Source: Candidatus Uhrbacteria bacterium (GTDB lineage: Bacteria > Patescibacteriota > Patescibacteriia > UBA9934). From it: a DNA stretch of 29,034 nucleotides. The stretch is from positions 1-29,034 of the forward strand of contig JAUYIW010000046.1 in assembly GCA_030688135.1 (NCBI GenBank), read 5' to 3'. A program made the position numbers and the translations under genes. The notes beneath the pieces are model-generated. The model saw only the letters and a list, made by a program, of their open reading frames with translations. It had not been told where the DNA came from and made no database searches. Shown here one piece after another: positions 21,201 to 28,897 of this stretch. Position 1 is the stretch's first letter, and every line of letters starts with the position of its first letter.

Positions 21201-21479
21201 TTTGGAGGTCAGAGATTTGGAGAAATGGAAGTTTGGGCGCTCGAGGCATATGGAGCTGCCCACACTCTTCAGGAAATTCTTACAATCAAGTCCGACGATG
21301 TGCCAGGGCGTTCAAAAGCGTACGAGGCAATCATTAAGGGCGAAGATATTAGAAAGGTGAATATTCCAGAGTCTTTCAACGTGCTTATTCGTGAGCTTAA
21401 GGGACTATGTCTCGACGTTGAGCTCATGAAGAATGGAAAAATAATCGAAGTTGATTCGGTTTCGGCTACTAATAAATAA
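18252..21479 (+). CDS. rpoB: DNA-directed RNA polymerase subunit beta
   Basis: 1075 residues, close to the minimal bacterial beta subunit and well below E. coli (1342), so lineage-specific insertions are absent. Core motifs are present: LRSAGAFF-type protrusion, the rifampicin region SSQLSQFMDQTNPLSELEHKRRLSAMG and GPGGLSRERAGFEVRDVH-like text, NMQRQAVPSIRPEAP, the GHNMRVAFMSWDGYNYEDA-type active-centre block, and the C-terminal clamp MEVWALEAYGAAHTLQEILT. In the rifampicin region the classical D516, H526 and S531 positions appear as D, H and S. It forms the catalytic core with RpoC, which follows 11 nt later. Confidence 0.98.
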   Translation: MATKILKERRYFSPVRDAMDLPDLIEVQKSSYDWFLKEGIQELLDEISPVGDFIGRDLELTLDGYVLEEPKFDEVTSKNKNVTFEAPLRVKARLKNMRTKDVKEQEIYLGDIPIMTPRGTFVINGVERVVVSQLVRSAGAFFSAEVVRGRRHYGAKIIPNRGAWLEFETDSKNVIWVKIDRKRKVAVTSLLRAFGYVSDEEILALFKDVDIHPLNKYIENTIAKDAATNEEEGLKEVYKRIRPGDLATADNARQLIHSMFFKFERYDLGPVGRYKFNLRFNLDDPEVGVMDEENRILSKEDLVSIIKEIIRLNINQDEPDDVDHLGNRRVRAVGELIQGRFRIGLARMERIVRDRMSTHDIDSLTPGKLINARPVIGATREFFMSSQLSQFMDQTNPLSELEHKRRLSAMGQGGLSRERAGFEVRDVHTTHYGRICPVQTPEGPNIGLVGQLASYAKINRYGFIETPYRKVVQEDGRTKVTDKIEYLNAFREEKTVTCPATTPLDENGYFESEIVDARRHGEAKTVSASEVEYMDVSPAQIVSIGTSLIPFLEHDDATRALMGSNMQRQAVPSIRPEAPVIGTGREHRAALDSGHVLSAEEAGEVTYVDGGKIVMNYKSGEKIYDLNKFLRSNASTAINQRPVIDVGTKVKKGDVLADGPSVDNGELALGQNMRVAFMSWDGYNYEDAVIASERVVEDDRFTSVHLEELTIDVRDTKLGPEVVTPDIPNVSEEKLKNLDSEGVIRVGAEVRSGDILVGKITPKGETELSAEEKLLRAIFGEKARDVRDSSLYLQHGNKGKVVDITVFSREDGDNLSPGVIKSIQVTIADLRKLQVGDKVAGRHGNKGVISKVVPIADMPFTEDGKPVDVILTPLGVVSRMNLGQILEVHLGLAAVKLGYNVATPVFAGTPEAEIRKELIEAGYPATGQLMLFDGRTGEAYDHKVTVGYMYMLKLNHMVEDKMHQRSIGPYSLITQQPLGGKAQFGGQRFGEMEVWALEAYGAAHTLQEILTIKSDDVPGRSKAYEAIIKGEDIRKVNIPESFNVLIRELKGLCLDVELMKNGKIIEVDSVSATNK

Positions 21480-21490
21480 GCTTAAAGGAT

Positions 21491-24400
21491 ATGGCATTTC
21501 AAATGAACACACTAAAGTCTACGGACTTTGACTCAATCCGATTAAAGCTTGCGTCACCGGATGTGATCCGCGAATGGTCGCACGGTGAGGTAACTAAGCC
21601 GGAAACAATTAATTACAGAACACAAAAACCGGAAAAGCATGGATTGTTTGCAGAAGAAATTTTTGGTCCAAGCAAAGACTGGGAATGTTATTGCGGAAAG
21701 TATAAGAAAATTCGTTACAAGGGAATAATTTGCGACAAGTGTGGTGTTGAGGTTACACAAGCTGTAGTGCGCCGAGAGAGAATGGGGCACATCGAACTTG
21801 CTTCACCTGTAACTCATATTTGGTTTTTGCGTGGCGTACCTTCAAAGATTGGTACGGTGCTTGATATGGGGGTTCAGGCCTTAGAAAAGGTTATTTACTT
21901 TTCTAATTTTATTGTAACAGATGTTGACGAAGTTGCTCTTCAGCAGACTATTGAACAGGTTAAGGCTGAATATAAGTCTAAGAAGAAGATGATTGAAGGG
22001 GAGCAGAAGCGCGATATTTCTCGAGTAGTAGAAAAGTTTGCGCAGGAGCCAGCAATGCTTAAAACAGAAAAAGAGCGAATTGAAACTATAACAGCAGAAA
22101 AGCTAGCTGAGCTTGAAGAGGATTTTCTTTCAGTTGACCGTGACTTGAAAGAAATGAAGGTAATGAAAGTTATTTCAGAAGCAACTTACCACGATTGGTC
22201 ACTAAAGTTTGGACACATTTTTGACGCAGGTATTGGGGCTAAGGCCATTCTCACTCTTCTTGAAAGAGTAAATCTTGAAGAGACGATTAAGAAACTTGAC
22301 GAAGAGCTCGAAGCTACAAAGTCAAAAACAAAACATGACCGAATTGTGCGTCGTTTGAAGCTTTTGCATAGTTTGAGCAAGAATAACATCAAACCGGATT
22401 GGATGGTGCTTCGTGCTGTTCCAATTATTCCTGCTGATATTCGTCCAATGGTTCCACTAGATGGCGGTAGATTTGCTACTAGTGACTTGAATGATTTGTA
22501 TCGTAGGGTGATTAACCGAAATAATCGACTTAAGCGCCTTCATGCGTTAAACGCACCTGAGGTTATTACTCGAAATGAGCAACGAATGCTTCAAGAAGCT
22601 GCAGACGCTCTTATCGATAACTCAGCACGTCATTCAAAGACAGTTATTGCCGCAACAGGAAAGAAGCGACAGTTGAAATCTCTAGCTGACATTCTAAAAG
22701 GAAAACAAGGACGATTTAGGCAAAACCTTCTAGGTAAACGAATTGATTATTCCGGTAGAAGTGTCATAGTTGTTGGGCCACATTTGAGCCTTGATCAATG
22801 CGGTATTCCAAAACGAATGGCGCTTGAGTTGTTCAGACCGTTTGTTATTTCAAAGTTAATTGCTCGCGAATACGTTCATAATATTCGTTCAGCAAATAGA
22901 TTTATCGAAGCTGATCGTTCAGAAGTTTGGGACATTCTAGAAGAAGTTACTGCGCAGGCCTTTGTTCTCTTGAACCGTGCGCCAACGCTTCATAGACTTG
23001 GTATCCAAGCTTTCCGCCCAACTCTCATTGAGGGTAAGGCTATCCGAATTCATCCATTGGTTTGTGACGCTTATAACGCTGACTTTGACGGAGACCAAAT
23101 GGCAGTTCACGTCCCACTTACCAAGGAGGCTCGTCGTGAGGCAGAGGAGATCATGCTTTCAATCCGAAACCTATTGAAGCCATCTCATGGTGGACCAGTT
23201 GCAACTCCTGGAAAGGACATTGCTTGGGGTGGTTATTATCTTTCAATGGTTGATAGTGAACCGGACGAGGCAAAGTTAAAGTCATTTTCAAATACCGAAG
23301 AAGTCTTGTATGCCCAGAGCGTTAAAAAGATTGGACTGCAAGAGTGGGTTCGTGTTCGAATGAATGGCGAAACACTCATAACTACTCCAGGACGAATTAT
23401 TCTAAATTCACATTTCCCTCCAAAGATTGGTTTTATCAACGAAGTGATGGGAAAGAAGCAACTTGCTATAGTTATTAAAGATACTCTAGAATTTTATGGA
23501 CAGGAATTTACCGCAAAACTTCTTGATGATTTAAAGACACTTGGGTTTAAAACATCGGAACGTTCAGGGTTCTCATGGGGAATGAGCGAACTTCCGGAGA
23601 TTGCAGCAAAGAAAGAAATTTTAGAAGAAGGCGCAGGTAGAGTGCGTGAAGTTGAAAGTTTTTATGCGCAAGGTCTTCTAACTCAAAGCGAAAGACATAC
23701 GCAAATTGTAAAAATTTGGACAGAAATTAAAGACAGAATTGCAGAACATGCAAAAAACGCACTTCCACCTGAAACATCAGCCTACACCATGATTGAATCT
23801 GGAGCTCGCGGAGCATGGGGCCAGCTTACACAGATGATTGGAATGATTGGAATGAAGGCGTCTCCATCCGGAGAGATTATTGAGCTCCCTGTAAAGTCTT
23901 CCTTCAAAGAAGGCCTCACAGTTCTTGAGTTCTTTATCTCTAGTCACGGAACACGAAAAGGACTCACTGACACAGCTCTTCGAACTGCTAACGCAGGTTA
24001 TCTAACAAGGCGTCTCGTTGATGTTGCCCAAGACGTTGTTGTTCGTGAAGAAGACTGCGGAGACGATAAGGGAGTAATAATGACAAAAGAAGAGTCAGAT
24101 GATATCGGAGAGCCATTATTAATTAGAATAATGGGACGCACAATGTTGTCTGATGTACTTACTCCGGGTGGCAAGAAGGTGATTGTAAGGGCTGGCGAAA
24201 TGGTAACGCAAGATCACATCCGAGAGCTTAAAAAGGCAAAGAAAGAATTGGAGCAAGTTCATGTACGTTCCGTTATGACTTGTCTTGCACGGAATGGCAT
24301 TTGTAATAAGTGCTACGGTTATGACTTGGCTTACAATAAGCCTGTTAAGCTTGGAACTTCGGTTGGAATTATTGCAGCTCAATCAATAGGTGAACCTGGG

Positions 24401-25519
24401 ACTCAGCTTACTATGAGAACCTTCCACACGGGAGGAGTTGCGGGAAAAGATATTACACAGGGTCTTCCACGAGTTGAAGAGCTATTCGAGGCTAGAATGC
24501 CAAAACGAAAGGCTATAATGACCGAAGTGGCAGGATCTGTAGAGGTCGAGGTCGCAGAGCGTTCAATCGAACAAGTTGGAACAGGAAAGACTATTACCGA
24601 CACAAGACCTGGGCAAAAGATTGTTCGAGTTCGCTATGTTGCGTCTGAAGAGATAAGTATCGCTCTTGGCCGTGGCGCTAAGGTATCGATCAAAGAAGGC
24701 GCAAGTGTTAAGAAGGGTGATTTGATCGGCGAAAGAACAGATGGAGAAAAGATGCTTGCAGAAATTGACGGCGTTGTGTCGGAGGTAAAGAAGACATCGG
24801 TAACTATTATCCACGATGCAAAAAAGATACGCGAGTATGTAATCCCTCAGGGTTACTCGCTATATGTTAAAGATGGTGACCAGGTATTGGCTGGTGATGT
24901 TTTGACAGAAGGTCATCTTGATTTGCAAGCTTTGTTCAAATACAAAGGACGTGATGCAGTGCAGATGTATCTTGCAAAGGAAATCCAATCGATTTATGCC
25001 TCGCAAGGACAGAAGCTCAACAATAAGCATATCGAAGTTATAATTAGGCAAATGTTTAGCCGAGTTCGAATAAACGAACCCGGGGACACGATATTTTTGC
25101 CTGGCGAAATTGTAGAAAAAAATACGATCTTAAATGAGCTTGATCGAGTTAAGAGTGAAAAGGGTAAGCTTGCTACGTATGAGGAATTGTTCCTTGGAAT
25201 GACTAAGGTATCTCTTTCTACCGAGTCATGGCTCTCTGCTGCTTCATTCCAGGAAACCGCGCGCGTACTCATCAATGCCGCTGTAACAGGAAAGGTTGAC
25301 ACGCTACAAGGGCTGAAAGAGAACGTGATTATCGGACGCCTTATTCCTGCTGGAACCGGGTTTGGTGGTAGGCCGGGGGACGGAGTAATGTCTGAGCTTA
25401 TCGAAGAGGCTATCCAAGAAGAGGAGGAAGATATAGCTAAAGCAAGTGAGCTTGATGAAGAAGTCGAAGCTGAAGGTCCGCAGTTGGGAGAGGGCGGAGA
25501 AGATACATCGAGTGAGTAA
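21491..25519 (+). CDS. rpoC: DNA-directed RNA polymerase subunit beta'
   Basis: 1342 residues. The N-terminal zinc finger reads CYCGKYKKIRYKGIICDKCG; the clamp and a coiled coil follow. The active-site loop NADFDGDQM (residues 529-537) holds the three Mg-binding aspartates. The trigger loop region includes MTMRTFHTGG-like TMRTFHTGGVAG, and the second zinc site is built from CGDDKG...CLARNGICNKC. The C-terminus ends in an acidic tail after GTGFGGRPGDGVM. An AAAGGAT ribosome site lies before the start. It is co-transcribed with rpoB. Confidence 0.98.
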   Translation: MAFQMNTLKSTDFDSIRLKLASPDVIREWSHGEVTKPETINYRTQKPEKHGLFAEEIFGPSKDWECYCGKYKKIRYKGIICDKCGVEVTQAVVRRERMGHIELASPVTHIWFLRGVPSKIGTVLDMGVQALEKVIYFSNFIVTDVDEVALQQTIEQVKAEYKSKKKMIEGEQKRDISRVVEKFAQEPAMLKTEKERIETITAEKLAELEEDFLSVDRDLKEMKVMKVISEATYHDWSLKFGHIFDAGIGAKAILTLLERVNLEETIKKLDEELEATKSKTKHDRIVRRLKLLHSLSKNNIKPDWMVLRAVPIIPADIRPMVPLDGGRFATSDLNDLYRRVINRNNRLKRLHALNAPEVITRNEQRMLQEAADALIDNSARHSKTVIAATGKKRQLKSLADILKGKQGRFRQNLLGKRIDYSGRSVIVVGPHLSLDQCGIPKRMALELFRPFVISKLIAREYVHNIRSANRFIEADRSEVWDILEEVTAQAFVLLNRAPTLHRLGIQAFRPTLIEGKAIRIHPLVCDAYNADFDGDQMAVHVPLTKEARREAEEIMLSIRNLLKPSHGGPVATPGKDIAWGGYYLSMVDSEPDEAKLKSFSNTEEVLYAQSVKKIGLQEWVRVRMNGETLITTPGRIILNSHFPPKIGFINEVMGKKQLAIVIKDTLEFYGQEFTAKLLDDLKTLGFKTSERSGFSWGMSELPEIAAKKEILEEGAGRVREVESFYAQGLLTQSERHTQIVKIWTEIKDRIAEHAKNALPPETSAYTMIESGARGAWGQLTQMIGMIGMKASPSGEIIELPVKSSFKEGLTVLEFFISSHGTRKGLTDTALRTANAGYLTRRLVDVAQDVVVREEDCGDDKGVIMTKEESDDIGEPLLIRIMGRTMLSDVLTPGGKKVIVRAGEMVTQDHIRELKKAKKELEQVHVRSVMTCLARNGICNKCYGYDLAYNKPVKLGTSVGIIAAQSIGEPGTQLTMRTFHTGGVAGKDITQGLPRVEELFEARMPKRKAIMTEVAGSVEVEVAERSIEQVGTGKTITDTRPGQKIVRVRYVASEEISIALGRGAKVSIKEGASVKKGDLIGERTDGEKMLAEIDGVVSEVKKTSVTIIHDAKKIREYVIPQGYSLYVKDGDQVLAGDVLTEGHLDLQALFKYKGRDAVQMYLAKEIQSIYASQGQKLNNKHIEVIIRQMFSRVRINEPGDTIFLPGEIVEKNTILNELDRVKSEKGKLATYEELFLGMTKVSLSTESWLSAASFQETARVLINAAVTGKVDTLQGLKENVIIGRLIPAGTGFGGRPGDGVMSELIEEAIQEEEEDIAKASELDEEVEAEGPQLGEGGEDTSSE

Positions 25520-25570
25520 TAGTAGCAATTATTACCATGGATGATTTACGGATTATCACTGATAGAAAAA

Positions 25571-25612
25571 AAGAGCCGGCTTTGGGGTAGCCCCCTTTAG
25601 CCGGTTCTTTTG
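25571..25612 (+). terminator. Intrinsic terminator of rpoBC
   Basis: GAGCCGGCT pairs with AGCCGGTTC (one G-T pair) over an inner GGGG/CCCC stem, followed by TTTTGTTTT. It starts about 50 nt past the rpoC stop. Confidence 0.93.
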
Positions 25613-25629
25613 TTTTATATTATTTGTAT

Positions 25630-26085
25630 CTCTCTAAGAGACGTCACTATTTTCTTGATTTTATCTTTTTGACGTGGTAGGTTTTAATGGAAACTGAGTA
25701 GCTAAGTTTATTAAAAATTGTGTTTATTAGCTTATAACTATAGTAAGCTACATTAGTAGCGATAGCCTTATTTTTCGATAATAAGCCAAGTTGAGACAAT
25801 AAACTTCAGCTATTAAATAATAAACCCCTCTCAGTCGTAAGATTAACCTCTCCGCATCCCGCATAACCCCTTTGGTATCCAGCGAGATCCTTCGTCGGCT
25901 CTACCTCCTCAGGATGTCCGGCTCCGCCGGCCACCTCAGCATCAGAATAACCCATCCGGCATTCGGAGAGATCCGTTCGTCGAGCTCTGATGACCTTGTT
26001 AGCTCTCCTCAGGATGACGGCAGGCCCCTCACAAATCTGCCATCACCTGAATAACCTCTTTTACTTTCTACTAACTTTCGCAATT
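25630..26085 (+). promoter_or_regulatory. yebC upstream region: AATAAAC boxes and a shared repair-gene block
   Basis: About 450 nt without a gene. Inverted and direct TTTATT/AATAAAC boxes lie around 25700-25830. The block 25797-25828 matches the one just before recA (25 of 32). The last bases before the yebC start (TTTCGCAATT then ATG) also resemble those before recA (TTTCACAATTACT then ATG). The 250 nt between block and start are taken up by dispersed repeats (25884-26016), which may have been inserted later. No ideal sigma70 promoter was found. Confidence 0.45.
25884..26016. repeat. Dispersed REP-like repeats (GAGATCC...CAGGATG type), two copies
   Basis: Copy 1 spans 25884-25916 (GAGATCCTTCGTCGGCTC, then CTCCTCAGGATG). 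Copy 2 spans 25968-26016 (GAGATCCGTTCGTCGAGCTC, an 11-12-nt insert, then CTCTCCTCAGGATG). Each has a GATCC/GGAT(G) palindromic frame. Between them a TCCGGC/GCCGGC palindrome lies near 25916-25931. Repeats of this style are scattered in many bacterial genomes. GC content is higher than the surroundings. Confidence 0.7.
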
Positions 26086-26802
26086 ATGTCTGGACATTCC
26101 AAATGGGCCTCAATTAAGAACAAAAAAGGTGCGGCTGACGCTAAGCGTGGCCAGATTTTTAGTAAACTATCAAAGCTAATAGAAGTTGCTGCAAAAGAAG
26201 GTGGGGCAGATGTAGGGATGAATTTTAGTTTGCGACTTTTGGTTGAAAAAGCCAAGAAGTCCAACATGCCAAAAGAAAATATTGAAAGAGCTATAGAGCG
26301 TGGGAGCGGTACTGGAGGAGGCACAGCTATGATTTCGGCTGTTTACGAAGCTATGGGCCCTGGTGGAGCGGCAATTATTATCGAAACGCTTACAGACAAT
26401 ACAAACCGCACTCTTGGCAATGTTAAATCTACCATAACCAAACGTGGTGGAAATTTTGGAGCGAAAGTTTTGTGGCTATTTGATCACAAAGGCGTCATTC
26501 GAGTAGATGATGTTTCGAGTGTTAGCGATAGGGACACGGTAGAGCTTGAATTGATCGAAGCCGGAGCGGAAGATATAACATTCGACGATAACGGACTTAC
26601 CGTATTGTCGAGCATTCAAGATCTTAAAACAGTTGTAGACGCAATTAAGAGCGCGGGACTTGAAAGCTCGAGCGCTGGAATTGAATATATCGCCAAGGAC
26701 GATCTTGCGATAAGTTCTGACGATGAAGAGAAGCTAATGGCATTGCTTGAGGCAATCGAGGAAGATGACGACGTAACGAACGTTTACACTAACGCTGGTT
26801 GA
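26086..26802 (+). CDS. yebC: YebC/PmpR-family protein (TACO1-like)
   Basis: The start at 26086 (MSGHSKWASIKNKKGAADAKRGQIFSKL in segments) is the invariant family start; an upstream in-frame ATG at 25990 lies in repeat DNA. 238 residues, full length, with KSNMPKENIERAIERGSG, YEAMGPGGAAIIIETLTDNTNRT and VKSTITKRGGNFG. The family includes transcriptional regulators and, more recently, translation factors acting at proline-rich stalls, which would fit with efp elsewhere in the window. It lies upstream of ruvC, a common bacterial pairing, now interrupted by the GxxExxY element. Confidence 0.96.
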   Translation: MSGHSKWASIKNKKGAADAKRGQIFSKLSKLIEVAAKEGGADVGMNFSLRLLVEKAKKSNMPKENIERAIERGSGTGGGTAMISAVYEAMGPGGAAIIIETLTDNTNRTLGNVKSTITKRGGNFGAKVLWLFDHKGVIRVDDVSSVSDRDTVELELIEAGAEDITFDDNGLTVLSSIQDLKTVVDAIKSAGLESSSAGIEYIAKDDLAISSDDEEKLMALLEAIEEDDDVTNVYTNAG

Positions 26803-26803
26803 C

Positions 26804-27279
26804 GTTACGAATCTACGAAAGTTACAAATATACCAATTACTAATAATACGAATCTGTGGAGTTGATTTATAAGGATCTGAGTTATCAGATCGTCGGGGCA
26901 CTCTTTGATGTTCATAATGAGATTGGAGGTGGGCATAAGGAAAAGATTTATCAAAGAGCGGTTGCTTCATCTCTTGCGCGCCGCGGGATTCCGTTTGAAG
27001 AGCAGGTAAGGGCTGAACTAAAAGTATTTGAGGATCCTGTGGGTTATTATTTTTTAGATTTTCTGATTGACAACAAAATTATTCTAGAGCTAAAAGCTAA
27101 GAGTTTTTATCGCATGGCAGATTTTCGTCAGGCAACAAAGTATCTGCAGGCTCTTGATTTGAAGCTAGCCATTTTAGCCACATTTACTACTACATCTGTT
27201 CGTACTCGACGAGTAATCAATTTTCCTGATTCGGAACTTTCGTAATAGGTATATTAGTAATTTTTGTAATTTAGTAACA
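26804..27279 (+). mobile_element. Repeat-flanked element carrying an intact GxxExxY gene
   Basis: The left terminus (from 26804: GTTACGAATCTACGAAAGTT, ACAAATATACCAATTAC) and the reverse complement of the right terminus (27241-27279) align over about 40 bp with several mismatches and gaps; the best core is AATATACC-x-ATTAC. The left repeat begins 2 nt after the yebC stop, and the right repeat ends 2 nt before the ruvC start, so the unit exactly fills the yebC-ruvC gap. Same overall architecture as the element at 10867, but the repeats have diverged. Confidence 0.65.
26856..27245 (+). CDS. GxxExxY-family protein
   Basis: 129 residues from a GTG start (ELIYKDLSYQIVGALFDVHNE follows, matching homologues). 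The name motif reads GHKEKIY (about residues 27-33). The later GYYFLDFLIDNKIILELKA holds a PD-(D/E)xK-like Asp...Glu-x-Lys core, and LKLAILATFTTTSVRTRRVIN is the closing strand. The family is widespread in Patescibacteria and Bacteroidota, with a predicted nuclease fold and no established role. Full length and undamaged, in contrast to the copy at 10905. Both copies lie inside related inverted repeats, which suggests the protein belongs to the element rather than to neighbouring genes. Confidence 0.88.
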   Translation: MELIYKDLSYQIVGALFDVHNEIGGGHKEKIYQRAVASSLARRGIPFEEQVRAELKVFEDPVGYYFLDFLIDNKIILELKAKSFYRMADFRQATKYLQALDLKLAILATFTTTSVRTRRVINFPDSELS

Positions 27280-27281
27280 GT

Positions 27282-27761
27282 ATGGTAACAGTTATAGGTA
27301 TTGACCCAGGCTATGCTCGTTGTGGTTTTGGGGTTATCGAACCTCGCGGCCAAGACTGGATTAGCGTTGCTCATGGTGTGATCACTACAAGTCAGGAGAT
27401 ACAGCATGCAGATCGACTGCTCGAGATTGCTAGCGACCTTCGATCGATAATAGAGAAGCACAACCCTTCGATTTTAGTGATTGAAGAGCTTTTTTTTGCC
27501 AAGTCAACTACCACTGCGCTCAAAGTTGCAGAAGTGCGTGGAGTGGTCATAGTTGAGGCTAGGAGGGCCGGACTGGAGATAGTGGAAGTGAAGCCAAATG
27601 AGGTCAAAATGGCGCTTACAGGCTACGGTAAGGCCGATAAACGACAAATGCAGGAGATGGTAAAGACCGTATTCGGGTTTAGTACAATTCCACAGCCCGA
27701 CGATGCTGCCGACGCACTCGCAATCGCCTGGTGTGGTGCATGCAAGGCCAAATTCAAGTAA
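27282..27761 (+). CDS. ruvC: Crossover junction endodeoxyribonuclease RuvC
   Basis: 159 residues, standard length. RNase H-like fold with catalytic acids in VIGIDPGYARCGFGV (Asp8), ILVIEELFF (Glu68) and PQPDDAADALAIA (Asp141 and Asp144). KSTTTALKVAEVRGVV is the typical junction-binding helix. It resolves Holliday junctions after RecA-mediated exchange. The start is 2 nt after the right terminal repeat of the preceding element, so its ribosome-binding region is made of element sequence. Confidence 0.97.
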   Translation: MVTVIGIDPGYARCGFGVIEPRGQDWISVAHGVITTSQEIQHADRLLEIASDLRSIIEKHNPSILVIEELFFAKSTTTALKVAEVRGVVIVEARRAGLEIVEVKPNEVKMALTGYGKADKRQMQEMVKTVFGFSTIPQPDDAADALAIAWCGACKAKFK

Positions 27762-27793
27762 GCCTGTCTAATCTAGAATCGATTTCGTTCACA

Positions 27794-27802
27794 TGATATA
27801 CT
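27794..27802 (+). promoter_or_regulatory. Extended -10 promoter
   Basis: TGATATACT: a TG dinucleotide one base before a good TATACT box; no convincing -35. It lies about 30 nt upstream of the small membrane-protein gene. Confidence 0.6.
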
Positions 27803-27832
27803 GCGCTTGTTAAATATTTTAATCAATTTCTT

Positions 27833-28126
27833 ATGAAATGCTGTCATCCCAATTTTTGGCGCATGGCTCACAAGTTCGGTTTGGGTCTAGCGGTGCTATT
27901 CGTCATTTGTTTCCTTTGGTATTTTATTAACCCAGTGGAGCAAGAGCTTCATTTGTCTCTTTTGAAGCTTTCATACATTGGCTTTAGTGGCATGGATGCG
28001 CTAAGCTTTATTCTAGGCTTAGTACAGACTTATATCTGGGGTTACATTGTAGTTGCGGCGTTTAAAGTTGCAGGAGGAGCTAGAAAGATGGAAAAGTGTG
28101 GTAAGGGGGATTGTAAGTGCAAATAA
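27833..28126 (+). CDS. Small two-helix membrane protein with terminal cysteines
   Basis: 97 residues, no recognised family. Two hydrophobic helices (about 15-33 and 55-79) are joined by a polar loop PVEQELHLSLLKLSY. Cysteine pairs flank the membrane part: MKCCHPNFW at the start and KCGKGDCKCK at the end, both probably cytoplasmic and possibly metal-binding. Similar small Cys-tailed two-helix proteins occur in Patescibacteria, but I cannot assign a role. Preceded by an extended -10 promoter and followed 19 nt later by a lipoprotein gene. Confidence 0.7.
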   Translation: MKCCHPNFWRMAHKFGLGLAVLFVICFLWYFINPVEQELHLSLLKLSYIGFSGMDALSFILGLVQTYIWGYIVVAAFKVAGGARKMEKCGKGDCKCK

Positions 28127-28145
28127 GCACTCCTAACTGATATTT

Positions 28146-28661
28146 ATGAAAAAGTTTTTTCCTTTGTTCGCAGTTTTTGCCCTCTTCCTAATGGGCGCAG
28201 GTTGTGCAACTGTGAGTGATGATTCTACGTCTAGCGACGTAGGAGACATTAGTGAATTTGATAGCTTTGAGGACTTTGATTTAACTTTAGATCTTGATGA
28301 TTTTACAGTTGATATTGACGTTCCAGAGTTACTTGCAGTTGGCGAGGACACAGAGATTATTGTAACGATTGGAAATGCAAAGGATGAAGATCAGGTATTA
28401 GATAGTATCGACATTGCCTCTGAGTATCTTAAAGGCATTGAGATAACGTCATCCAGTCCAGAGTATTTCGAAACTTACTTAGTTGAAACCGACGGAACGA
28501 TTAGTCATACATTTTTAGAAACTATTCCAGCGAATGGTGAGCTACAGGTGACTTTCTCAGCTACTGCAGTAGAAGCTGGATTGTTCTCCGGAGATCTTGA
28601 TATTTGTATCAACACCGGATGGAATTGTTTCTTTGGAGACATTGCTACAATGGTGCAGTAG
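28146..28661 (+). CDS. Predicted acidic lipoprotein with an Ig-like/CARDB-like domain
   Basis: 171 residues. Signal peptide with lipobox MGAGC (Cys19), then a very acidic, low-complexity linker (about 24-55, rich in Asp, Ser and Phe). A beta-rich domain follows (VPELLAVGEDTEIIVTIGNAKDEDQ, GELQVTFSATAVEAGLFSGDLDICINT), with the alternating pattern of CARDB/Ig-like surface domains. Two cysteines near the end (CINTGWNC) could form a disulfide. Probably a surface protein; the binding partner is unknown. Likely co-transcribed with the membrane protein upstream. Confidence 0.7.
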   Translation: MKKFFPLFAVFALFLMGAGCATVSDDSTSSDVGDISEFDSFEDFDLTLDLDDFTVDIDVPELLAVGEDTEIIVTIGNAKDEDQVLDSIDIASEYLKGIEITSSSPEYFETYLVETDGTISHTFLETIPANGELQVTFSATAVEAGLFSGDLDICINTGWNCFFGDIATMVQ

Positions 28662-28690
28662 CAAATAAAACAAAAACACTTCGTTAGATC

Positions 28691-28736
28691 CGTACCCCAA
28701 AAACTGGACACGAAAGTGCCCGCTTTTTGGGGTACG
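28691..28736. repeat. 13-bp perfect inverted repeat resembling paired IS3-type ends; also a terminator
   Basis: CGTACCCCAAAAA (28691-28703) is perfectly inverted at 28724-28736, with an inner GGaCAC/GTGcCC stem and GAAA loop (28706-28721). Each half reads GTACCCCAAAAA-x-x-GG-x-CAC outward in, similar to the CCCCAAAAACTGGACA-type ends of IS3-family elements. The inner stem followed by GCTTTTT could terminate the lipoprotein transcript. No transposase remnant is present. Confidence 0.6.
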
Positions 28737-28760
28737 AATCACGTTGAGGTGTTTTTTGAT

Positions 28761-28788
28761 ACGCGATGTAACTTTAGCACCATCGCGT
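28761..28788. other. Perfect 8-bp hairpin between lipoprotein and tRNAs
   Basis: ACGCGATG (28761-28768) and CATCGCGT (28781-28788) with a 12-nt loop. T6 lies to its left and an A-rich run to its right, so it does not form a standard terminator on the plus strand. It may back up tRNA termination on the minus strand. Confidence 0.5.
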
Positions 28789-28792
28789 AAAC

Positions 28793-28814
28793 AAAAACAT
28801 CGCTATTTCTAGCG
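28793..28814 (-). terminator. Intrinsic terminator of the tRNA unit
   Basis: Minus strand: CGCTA (28814-28810), loop GAAA, TAGCG (28805-28801), then ATGTTTTTG. It starts 8 nt past the 3' CCA of tRNA-Phe. Confidence 0.85.
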
Positions 28815-28821
28815 GTGCTTT

Positions 28822-28896
28822 TGGTGCCGAGGGCCAGAATCGGACTGGCGACACGTGGTTCTTCAGACCACTGCTCTACCACTGAGCTACCTCGGC
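28822..28896 (-). tRNA. tRNA-Phe (GAA), CCA encoded
   Basis: 75 nt. Acceptor GCCGAGG pairs with CCTCGGC, then A and encoded CCA. D arm GCTC-AGTGGTA-GAGC. Anticodon stem GTGGT/ACCAC with loop CTGAAGA, anticodon GAA. T arm GCCAG-TCCGATT-CTGGC. The T loop has C at position 55, where U (pseudouridine) is nearly universal. Separated by a single base from tRNA-Ile upstream, so both are processed from one transcript coming from beyond the window end. Confidence 0.95.
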
Positions 28897-28897
28897 C

